5,232 nucleotides of DNA from Pseudomonadota bacterium. GTDB lineage: Bacteria; Desulfobacterota; Desulfovibrionia; Desulfovibrionales; Desulfovibrionaceae. This document shows positions 1-5,232 of this stretch, one piece after another. The position numbers and the translations under genes were made by a program. Each line of letters begins with the position of its first letter. The first letter of the stretch is position 1. The stretch lies in contig JAEXTU010000426.1 in NCBI GenBank assembly GCA_023453335.1, positions 1 through 5,232 of the forward strand, written 5' to 3'. The notes beneath the pieces are model-generated. The model made no database searches and was not told the origin of the DNA. It saw only the letters and a program-made list of their open reading frames with translations.

Positions 1-483
1 TTGCTAAGTCCAGCCATGGCGACGGCGACGCGATCCCATACCACCTGGTTAGCCTCTATCGATGCATTCGGCTTCACGAACGCCCGCGGCGACACCGTGG
101 AGATCTCCAGCATGTCCTTCGGCGGCCCCGAGGAGGAGATACGGCCCAACCTGCTCTCCATCATCCTGGAGTACACCCAGCGGCTGGGCAAGCCGTTCCT
201 CAACGGCCTGCTCATCTTCCTCTTCCTGGTGCTGGTGGTGCGGCCGGTGATCATGGCCCTCATCCGGCCCAAGACCGAGGTGGAGGGCGTGGAGGGCATC
301 GCCGGCCTGCCCGAGGGCGAGGGGCGCCTGGCCATCGAGGAGGCCGAGGAGGAGGCCACGCTTGCCTTCGACCAGTTGCGCAAGATAGACGACATCAGGG
401 CCCACGCCATCCAGCTCTCGGAGCAGAACATGGACGGCGCCATGGCCATCATCAAGACCTGGTTAAAGGCGGAGGCCGTATAA
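1..483 (+). CDS. fliF: Flagellar MS-ring protein FliF, C-terminal part (5' end outside window)
   Basis: FliF forms the MS ring in the inner membrane, the base on which the rotor and export apparatus are built. Only about the last 160 codons are present, where full FliF is usually over 500 residues. Counting from the first in-window codon, residues 21-40 carry the family signature around AFGFTNARGDTVEI, just before the second membrane segment. Residues 66-88 are that transmembrane helix (PFLNGLLIFLFLVLVVRP). An acidic stretch follows at about 105-120, then a C-terminal helix (about 125-160, IDDIRAHAIQLSEQNMD) in the position that binds the FliG N-terminal domain. No stop codon precedes the reading frame in the window, so the TTG at position 1 is not taken as a start; the gene most likely continues upstream. 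The first 20 codons resemble FliF poorly and use codons rare elsewhere here. The stop TAA directly abuts the fliG ATG. Identity is sure; the extreme 5' part is less so. Confidence 0.93.
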   Translation: MLSPAMATATRSHTTWLASIDAFGFTNARGDTVEISSMSFGGPEEEIRPNLLSIILEYTQRLGKPFLNGLLIFLFLVLVVRPVIMALIRPKTEVEGVEGIAGLPEGEGRLAIEEAEEEATLAFDQLRKIDDIRAHAIQLSEQNMDGAMAIIKTWLKAEAV

Positions 484-1488
484 ATGCCCCCTGAAAAGAT
501 GCCCGGACCGGCCAAGGTAGCCGTCCTGCTCCTCGCCATGGGCGAGAAGTTCACGGCCGACGTGTTCAAGCGCCTGGACCGCCAGGAGATAGCCCACATC
601 TCCAAGGCCATGGTGGAGATGGAAACCATTCCCAAGGAGCAGGTGGAGGCGGTGCTGCGCGAGTACCACCACCAGCTCATCGTCAACGCCGAGATGCTCA
701 TGGGCGGACCCGAGGCGGTCAAGAAGCTGCTCATGAAGAACCTCGACGCCGAGACCGCCAAGTACATCCTGGACGCCCTGGACCTGGACAGCGGCCCCGC
801 GCCCTTCCGCGAGCTGGAGAACGTCTCCCCGCGCATCCTGGCCCAGATCCTGCGCAACGAACACCCGCAGACGCTGGCCCTCATCCTGGGCCACCTCCAC
901 CCGGAGCAGGCCGCGGAGCTCCTCCAGAACCTGCCCGCCGGGGTGCGGCCCGAGGTGCTCATGCGCCTGGCCCGCCTGGAGGCGGTGGCCGAGGAGATGC
1001 TCATGGAAGTGGACAAGGTGCTGCAGAGCCAGCTCATCGCCATGGGCGGCAAGGAAGGCAAGAAGGTGGGCGGCGTGGCCGCGGTGGCCGAGATCCTGAA
1101 CGCCGTGGACCGTGCCACCGAGGAGGAAGTGCTCGCCGAGATCGAGGAGGAGTCCTCCCAGATGGCCGAGGACATCCGCAACCTCATGTTCGTGTTCGAC
1201 GACATCAAGGCCCTGGACGACCGCTCCATCCGCGAGCTGCTCAAGGAGATCTCCAACGAGGACCTCACCAAGGCCCTCAAGGGCTCCACCGAGGACCTCC
1301 AGGACAAGTTCTTCAAGAACCTGTCCGAGCGCGCCGCCACCATGATCAAGGAAGACCTGGAGATCATGGGCCCGGTGCGGCTCTCCGAGGTGGAAACCGC
1401 CCAGCAGAACATCGTCAAGATCGTGCGCCGGCTGGAGAGCGAAGGCCGCATCATGGTCGGCCGGGGTGGCGGAGATGTCTTTGTCTAA
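484..1488 (+). CDS. fliG: Flagellar motor switch protein FliG
   Basis: FliG is the rotor protein of the C-ring. Its N-domain binds FliF, its middle domain binds FliM, and its C-domain meets the MotA stator to generate torque. The 334-residue product is normal length for the family. Visible landmarks are the N-domain opening (KVAVLLLAMGEKFTADVFK, 11-29), the EHPQT FliM-binding motif (126-130), a Gly/Lys-rich linker (188-197), the MFVF motif (235-238) and the C-domain torque helix. By alignment to E. coli from memory, the torque-face charges K264, R281, D288, D289 and R297 correspond to K266, R283, E290, D291 and R299, so the charge pattern is kept with one Asp-to-Glu swap. The ATG follows the fliF stop with no gap and has a strong GGAGG Shine-Dalgarno at 471-475, eight bases upstream inside fliF. 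Its end overlaps fliH. No defects seen. Confidence 0.98.
   Translation: MPPEKMPGPAKVAVLLLAMGEKFTADVFKRLDRQEIAHISKAMVEMETIPKEQVEAVLREYHHQLIVNAEMLMGGPEAVKKLLMKNLDAETAKYILDALDLDSGPAPFRELENVSPRILAQILRNEHPQTLALILGHLHPEQAAELLQNLPAGVRPEVLMRLARLEAVAEEMLMEVDKVLQSQLIAMGGKEGKKVGGVAAVAEILNAVDRATEEEVLAEIEEESSQMAEDIRNLMFVFDDIKALDDRSIRELLKEISNEDLTKALKGSTEDLQDKFFKNLSERAATMIKEDLEIMGPVRLSEVETAQQNIVKIVRRLESEGRIMVGRGGGDVFV
1463..1469 (+). promoter_or_regulatory. Putative ribosome binding site of fliH, inside the fliG 3' end
   Basis: A GGGGTGG stretch ends five bases before the ATG at 1475 and is the best support for that start. The in-frame GTG at 1466 has no purine-rich site in front of it. A TTG at 1481 has GGAG (1471-1474) six bases upstream and is a possible alternative, but ATG is preferred as a start codon. 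The three choices differ by at most five residues. Confidence 0.45.
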
Positions 1489-2254
1489 GACCGAAAACGG
1501 AGCGGCCGCCGCGCCTTCCGCGCCGCCCCTTGCCGAAGACCGCAAGGTCACCGGCCGGGTCATCATGGGCATGGGCGGCAGCGGCCCCTCGGAGATGCGC
1601 ATCGAGGACATGGACTCCCGGCGGCGGCCCAATGTCTGGACCGCCAAGACCGAGGAGGAATACTTCCGCCGGGTGCGGGACCGGGCCGCGGCCATGGCCC
1701 GCGAGGTGGTGGACTCGGCCCAGGCCGAGATCGAGGAATTGCGCGCCAGGGCCTGCGAGGAGGGCCTGGCCGAGGGACGCCGCCAGGCCGCCGAGGAGAA
1801 GGAGCGCTTCCTCTCGGACCAGGCCAAGGCCCTGGCCCAATCCATGGGCTCCCTGTGCACCGGGTGCGAGAGCATCTGGAACGAGCAGCGTCAGGAACTC
1901 GTCACCCTGGTCCGGCTCACCGTGGAGAAGCTCCTGAACATCGAACTCTCGGCCCGCCGGGCCGAGGTGTTGGGCAGCCTGCTCTACCAGGCGGTGGAGG
2001 CCATCGACTCCACCCGCGGGCTCACCGTGGTGGTGGCCCCCGCGGACAGGGAGCTGGTGGAGGAGCTGCTGGCCCGGGCCCGGGAGGAGAACCCCCGCCT
2101 GGCCCAGTTCACCGTGCGCACCGAGGCGGACATGACCCCGGGCGGCCTGCGCCTGGAATCCGAGCAGGGCCTGGTGGACAACACCCTGGAAGGCCGCTGG
2201 AAGGTCATCGAACCCATCCTGGACCAGCTGGCCATCGCCGAGGACCACGCGTGA
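1475..2254 (+). CDS. fliH: Flagellar export ATPase regulator FliH
   Basis: FliH binds and regulates the ATPase FliI and tethers it to the C-ring and export gate; it is related to the stator stalk of F/V-type ATPases. From the ATG at 1475 the product is 259 residues, in the usual range. Residues 1-50 are low-complexity and probably flexible. Residues 60-125 are a charged, Ala/Glu/Arg-rich helical region with a GxxxG step (EEGLAEG, G97 and G101), as is typical of FliH. Residues 135-259 form the conserved C-terminal domain: the LVTLVRLTVEKLLNIEL helix, the GLTVVVAP strand, and the DMTPGGLRLESEQGLVDNTLEGR motif near the end, split here as 219-230 and 231-241. A CTGC cysteine pair (C128, C131) sits at the junction of coiled coil and C-domain. 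The start overlaps fliG by 14 nt and the stop overlaps the fliI start by 4 nt, implying coupled translation. The family is divergent, so the call rests on the C-domain plus gene order; the start is uncertain by a few codons. Confidence 0.93.
   Translation: MSLSKTENGAAAAPSAPPLAEDRKVTGRVIMGMGGSGPSEMRIEDMDSRRRPNVWTAKTEEEYFRRVRDRAAAMAREVVDSAQAEIEELRARACEEGLAEGRRQAAEEKERFLSDQAKALAQSMGSLCTGCESIWNEQRQELVTLVRLTVEKLLNIELSARRAEVLGSLLYQAVEAIDSTRGLTVVVAPADRELVEELLARAREENPRLAQFTVRTEADMTPGGLRLESEQGLVDNTLEGRWKVIEPILDQLAIAEDHA
2240..2244 (+). promoter_or_regulatory. Ribosome binding site fixing the GTG start of fliI
   Basis: GAGGA lies six bases before the GTG at 2251, inside the last codons of fliH. It decides the fliI start: the reading frame is open much further upstream (to about 1855), but that extension is a shadow of fliH in another frame with a Pro/Gly/Arg/His-rich, non-protein-like composition. 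Confidence 0.75.
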
Positions 2255-3570
2255 TCCTGGACCCCGCCGGCTGCATCAGCCTGCTCGAAGGCCTGGACCC
2301 CTGCCAGGTGTACGGCAAGGTTTCCAAGGTGGTGGGCCTTATCGCCGAGGGACGCGGCATCAAGGCCCCCCTGGGCTCGGTGTGCCGGCTCATCCCGGAT
2401 GCGGGCGAGCGCGGCGGCATCCCGGCCGAGGTGGTGGGCTTCCGCGACGACTCCTGCCTGTTCATGCCCTACGGCGAGATGCGCGGCATCCGCCCGGGCA
2501 GCCTCATCAAGAACATGAGCACCCCGCCCCTGTTCCCGGTGGGCGAGCGCCTGCTGGGCCGCTGCCTGGACGCCTTCGGCGAGCCCCTGGACAACGGCGG
2601 GACGGTCATCCCCGAGCGCTACTACCCGCTCTACGCCAACCCCCTGAACCCCATGGACCGGCCCCGCATCGCCGACCCCCTGGACGTGGGCGTGCGCGCC
2701 ATCAACGGCCTGCTCACCCTGGGCAAGGGCCAGCGGGTGGGCATCATGGCCGGCTCGGGCGTGGGCAAGAGCACGCTCATGGGCATGATGGCCCGCTACA
2801 CCAAGGCCGACGTGAACGTCATCGGCCTGGTGGGCGAACGCGGCCGCGAGGTGCTGGAGTTCATCGAGAAGGACCTGGGCCCCGAGGGCATGGCCCGCTC
2901 GGTGGTGGTCTGCGCCACCTCGGACTGCTCGCCCCTGGTGCGCATGCGCGCGGCCTACGCCGCCACCGCGGCGGCCGAGTACTTCCGGGACACCGGCGCG
3001 GACGTCTTGCTCATGATGGACTCGGTGACCCGCTTCGCCATGGCCGGCCGCGAGGTGGGCCTGGCCGCGGGCGAGCCGCCCACCACCCGGGGCTACACCC
3101 CCTCGGTGTTCGCCGCCCTGCCGAGGCTCCTGGAGCGGGCCGGGCGCAGCCCCCGCGGCACCATCACCGGCATTTACACCGTCCTGGTGGACGGCGACGA
3201 CTTCAACGAGCCCATCGCCGACGCGGTGCGCTCCATCCTGGACGGCCACATCGTGCTCACCCGCGAGCTGGCCGACCAGGGCCACTACCCCTCCATCGAT
3301 GTGCTGAAGAGCATCAGCCGGCTGCGGCCCGACGTGACCCCCGAGGACGTGCTGGCGCATGGCCGGGACTTCATCCGGCTGCTGGCCACCTACCACCGGG
3401 TGGAGGACATGGTGAACATCGGGGCCTACGCCAAGGGCTCCAACGCCGAGATCGACCAGGCCATCCGCATGATCGGCCCCATGCGCGGCTACCTCCAGCA
3501 GGCGGTGGCCGACGGCCAGACCCTGGAGGGGAGCTTCGGCGGCCTGGCCGAGCTGCTGGGCAAGAAATAG
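2251..3570 (+). CDS. fliI: Flagellum-specific ATP synthase-like export ATPase FliI
   Basis: FliI hydrolyses ATP to help unfold and deliver rod, hook and filament subunits to the flagellar type III export gate; it resembles the F1-ATPase beta subunit and works as a hexamer on the cytoplasmic side. From the GTG at 2251 it is 439 residues, full length for the family. Visible in order: an N-terminal beta-barrel domain (about 18-95), the Walker A loop GSGVGKST (168-175), GERGREV with the likely catalytic Glu E196, Walker B ADVLLMMDS (250-258, D257), the SVTRFAMAGREVGLAAGEPP segment (258-277), YTPSVFAALPRLLERAG, and a C-terminal helical domain containing HYPSIDVLKSISRL. All nucleotide-binding residues look intact. 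The start overlaps the fliH stop as GTGA, and GAGGA precedes it. The flagellar neighbours separate it from the injectisome homologue SctN/YscN. fliJ, which often follows, is not found in the window. Confidence 0.98.
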   Translation: MILDPAGCISLLEGLDPCQVYGKVSKVVGLIAEGRGIKAPLGSVCRLIPDAGERGGIPAEVVGFRDDSCLFMPYGEMRGIRPGSLIKNMSTPPLFPVGERLLGRCLDAFGEPLDNGGTVIPERYYPLYANPLNPMDRPRIADPLDVGVRAINGLLTLGKGQRVGIMAGSGVGKSTLMGMMARYTKADVNVIGLVGERGREVLEFIEKDLGPEGMARSVVVCATSDCSPLVRMRAAYAATAAAEYFRDTGADVLLMMDSVTRFAMAGREVGLAAGEPPTTRGYTPSVFAALPRLLERAGRSPRGTITGIYTVLVDGDDFNEPIADAVRSILDGHIVLTRELADQGHYPSIDVLKSISRLRPDVTPEDVLAHGRDFIRLLATYHRVEDMVNIGAYAKGSNAEIDQAIRMIGPMRGYLQQAVADGQTLEGSFGGLAELLGKK

Positions 3571-3583
3571 CTCCGGACGGCTA

Positions 3584-3607
3584 CCCCCTCTCCCCGCCCC
3601 CTCTCCC
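3584..3607. repeat. Tandem C-rich repeat; G-quadruplex motif on the minus strand
   Basis: An 11-nt unit CCCCCTCTCCC occurs perfectly at 3584-3594 and again at 3597-3607, giving a 13-nt period. Read on the minus strand it is four G-runs of 3, 5, 4 and 5 separated by loops AGA, C and AGA, which meets the canonical intramolecular G-quadruplex pattern. The surrounding 45 nt (3581-3625) contain about 28 C and only 5 G on the + strand, so the fliI transcript would carry an unstructured C-rich stretch of the kind that Rho can load on. It starts 14 nt after the fliI stop. The sequence pattern is directly visible; any function in termination or polymerase pausing is inference. Confidence 0.6.
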
Positions 3608-3644
3608 GCGCCTTCCGTTCTTGCCGCAACCGGTGTATAGAGCC

Positions 3645-3673
3645 CGGGTCGGACCAACCTGAATCCGGACCCG
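3645..3673 (+). other. Imperfect hairpin in the leader of the sensor gene
   Basis: CGGGTC (3645-3650) pairs with GACCCG (3668-3673), continued by GGA (3651-3653) with TCC (3664-3666). There is one bulged G at 3667 and a 10-nt loop. No T-run follows, so it does not look like an intrinsic terminator. It ends eight bases before the ATG at 3682, covering the place where a Shine-Dalgarno would be expected, and overlaps a 10-bp palindrome ACCCGCGGGT (3669-3678). It could modulate translation or be a chance pairing in GC-rich DNA. Confidence 0.3.
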
Positions 3674-3681
3674 CGGGTACC

Positions 3682-5232
3682 ATGCCCAGAGCCGACCTGG
3701 CCTCCGCCCTGCGCCGGCTGCCCATCAGCCAGCGCATCACCCAGATCATGCTGGCCAACGCCTTCGTGGTGGTGGTCCTCATGGCCCTGGCCTGGTTCGG
3801 CGTGGAGCTGTTCACCACCCATTCCCAGCGCCTGGCCGACTTGGCCCGCATGAGCCGCCGGGTGGAGGACATGGGCTCCCGCTGCACCAGCCTGGCCCTG
3901 TTCCTGCGCCAGCACCTGGAGGACCGCTCCCCCTCGGCCAAGGCCCAGGCCGCGGCCCTGTCCCGCGCCTTGATCGAGGACATCGCCGCCCTGGCCGACG
4001 CCCTGCCCGCCATCCGCCCGGATTTCGACACCCTGGCCGGCGCGGTGCGCCGCCTCTACCGCGGCTCCGCCGACATCCAGGCCCGCGACGTAGCCCTGGA
4101 GTCCCTGTACCGCACCCACGTCCTGGACGCGCTGGACGCCTTCCGCACCCGAGCCGCGGCCCTGCACAAGCTGGCCAACGAGCGCCGGGCCGAGGCCCTG
4201 GGCAACGGCCTGGTACACGCCCTGCACCTGTCCCAGATCGCGGCCACGGCCGCGGCCACCCTCTACCTGGGCCGCGACCCCACCGAGGCGGGCACGGCCC
4301 AGGACGGCCTGCGCGAGCTGGACGCCGCCCTGGCCCGGATGCGCGCCCACGCCGCCCCGGGGCCGGAGGCCGAGCTGGTGGCCCGCCTGCAGGGCCTGTC
4401 CGGGGAGATGGCCGACGGGGTGAACCTCATCCTGGCCGGCGTGCAGCAGCGCAAGGCCCTGCTCGCCGCCGAGGTGGACGGCGGCCAGGCCGCGGTGGGC
4501 CCGGCCGTGCAGCGCATCCTGGCCTGGAACGACCAGCGCGAGCAGGGCCTGCGCCAGCAGATCGAGAGCGACGTGCTGCGCAACGCGCTCTTGGGCTCGG
4601 CCCTGTCCGGCCTGCTCCTGCTCACCGTGGGCGTCCTGTCCTGGGGCATCGCCCGCAGCATCTCCCGGCCGCTCACCGCGCTCATGGAGGAGATTCGCCG
4701 CCTGGCCCCGGACGCCGCCGCCGGCAACAAGGCCTATGCCGGCGACGAGATCGCGGCCCTGGACCGCACCGTGCGCACCGCCCTGGCCCTCAAGGCCGAG
4801 AAGGAGCGTCTGCTCGCCGACACCGAGACCCTGCTGGCCCAGCTGGAGAACGAAAAGGCCCGCGCCGACGCCACCTTGCACGACCTCAAGCGCGCCAACG
4901 TGGAGCTGGAGGCCCTGTTCGACAACTCCCTGGTGGGCATCGCCATGTTCAACGACCAGGGGCTGCTGCTCAAGGCCAACCACCGCTTCGCCGATATCTT
5001 CGGCTACGAGTCCGGGGACCTCGACCACCTCTCGGCCCAGGACCTGCACCGCTCCGAGGAGGAATACCTAGTCTTTCGCGAGATGTACTACAAGCGCCTG
5101 GGCCAGGAGGAACTGCTCCAGGTGGAGATCCCCCTGCAGCGCCGCAAGGGCACGCCCATCTGGTGCCAGATCTCCGCCAAGCTGGTGGACGCGGCCCACC
5201 CCCGCCCCGGCCACATACTGGTGATAGCCCAA
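3682..5232 (+). CDS. Membrane sensor with HAMP and PAS domains, output domain missing (3' end outside window)
   Basis: This is the first 517 codons of a transmembrane signalling protein that runs off the window end without a stop. A short cytoplasmic N-terminus (1-20) precedes TM1 at about 21-42. A periplasmic, almost entirely helical, Ala/Leu-rich region follows (about 43-300), and TM2 is at about 302-324. A HAMP linker spans about 325-372 (RSISRPLTALMEEIRRLA, then GDEIAAL at 354-360), followed by a coiled coil (about 370-410). A PAS domain starts near 408 (LEALFDNSLVGIAMFNDQG, then NHRFADIFGYESGDL at 433-447) and is cut near its last strand (GHILVIAQ). The output module could be a histidine kinase, a GGDEF/EAL c-di-GMP enzyme or a chemoreceptor signalling domain; the window does not show which. 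PAS placement makes the first two likelier. ATG 3682 is the first start codon after fliI in this frame and keeps TM1 whole, but no good Shine-Dalgarno precedes it. The neighbouring flagellar genes suggest, without proving, a link to motility control. Confidence 0.87.
   Translation, partial: MPRADLASALRRLPISQRITQIMLANAFVVVVLMALAWFGVELFTTHSQRLADLARMSRRVEDMGSRCTSLALFLRQHLEDRSPSAKAQAAALSRALIEDIAALADALPAIRPDFDTLAGAVRRLYRGSADIQARDVALESLYRTHVLDALDAFRTRAAALHKLANERRAEALGNGLVHALHLSQIAATAAATLYLGRDPTEAGTAQDGLRELDAALARMRAHAAPGPEAELVARLQGLSGEMADGVNLILAGVQQRKALLAAEVDGGQAAVGPAVQRILAWNDQREQGLRQQIESDVLRNALLGSALSGLLLLTVGVLSWGIARSISRPLTALMEEIRRLAPDAAAGNKAYAGDEIAALDRTVRTALALKAEKERLLADTETLLAQLENEKARADATLHDLKRANVELEALFDNSLVGIAMFNDQGLLLKANHRFADIFGYESGDLDHLSAQDLHRSEEEYLVFREMYYKRLGQEELLQVEIPLQRRKGTPIWCQISAKLVDAAHPRPGHILVIAQ

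Noticed and set aside
2..77. Minus-strand reading VKPNASIEANQVVWDRVAV across the window's left edge, which looked protein-like as the end or start of another gene
   Set aside because: It is too short, no family is recognised, and it overlaps clear FliF sequence. It is kept only as part of the doubt about the first 60 bases.
463..1875. A 470-codon minus-strand open frame opposite fliG and fliH, plus several 60-265 codon frames on both strands
   Set aside because: They show compositional bias typical of shadow frames, have no recognisable motifs, and overlap conserved genes entirely.
3613..3641. Possible sigma70 promoter: TATAGA at 3636-3641 with TTCCGT 17 nt upstream
   Set aside because: The -10 matches at four of six positions and the -35 at only two. 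It is the most AT-rich spot in the gap, but too weak to annotate. No sigma28 or sigma54 consensus was seen either.
3646..3672. Hairpin as an intrinsic terminator after fliI
   Set aside because: There is no T-run after the stem, which is bulged and followed at once by the next start codon.
3568..3684. fliI and the sensor share a reading frame, with 37 sense codons and only the TAG at 3568 between them, suggesting a possible readthrough fusion
   Set aside because: FliI ends at the normal family length with a normal C-terminus, the 37 codons are Pro/Arg/Ser-rich and not protein-like, and absence of stops over 111 nt is unremarkable in GC-rich DNA.
1984..5049. A 1021-codon open frame on the minus strand opposite fliH, fliI and the sensor gene
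   Set aside because: It is a Gly/Ala/Gln/His/Val-rich, low-complexity translation with no domain. It arises because stop complements (TTA, CTA, TCA) are rare in such GC-rich coding DNA. The + strand genes are unambiguous.
1..5232. CRISPR arrays, tRNA/rRNA genes, insertion sequences, attachment sites
   Set aside because: No spaced repeat array, no RNA gene signature, and no transposase or terminal inverted repeats were seen. The window is nearly all coding sequence of conserved flagellar genes.

Overview
This window is a block of flagellar basal-body and export genes, all on the + strand, followed by the start of a membrane-bound sensory protein. The DNA is very GC-rich, with third codon positions almost always G or C. 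The FliG protein (EHPQT motif, the GGKEGKKVGG linker, a C-terminus ending GGGDVFV) and the C-terminal half of FliF look most like those of Desulfovibrio-type sulfate reducers (Desulfovibrionales, formerly Deltaproteobacteria). That placement rests on remembered family resemblance, not on a search.

Layout: 1-483 is the C-terminal 160 codons of fliF (MS-ring protein), cut by the window edge. 484-1488 is fliG (rotor/switch protein), abutting fliF with no gap. 1475-2254 is fliH (export ATPase regulator), overlapping fliG by 14 nt. 2251-3570 is fliI (export ATPase), overlapping fliH by 4 nt (GTGA). 3571-3681 is the only intergenic gap. It holds a C-rich tract with a duplicated 11-nt unit that reads as a G-quadruplex motif on the minus strand, then an imperfect hairpin just upstream of the next start codon. 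3682-5232 is an open-ended gene for a two-TM sensor with HAMP, coiled coil and PAS domain; its output domain lies beyond the window.

How they work together: FliF forms the membrane ring; its C-terminal helix holds FliG, which carries the torque-generating face that meets the stator. FliH and FliI form the cytoplasmic ATPase complex that feeds substrates to the type III export gate under the same ring. The tight spacing argues for one polycistronic, translationally coupled unit. fliJ, often found right after fliI, is not there; the sensor gene takes that place after a gap that could contain a transcription boundary.

Nothing here is clearly a new system. The points most worth checking are the intergenic G4/C-rich element, the leader hairpin before the sensor, the unusual first 20 codons of the fliF fragment, and the unassigned helical sensor domain.
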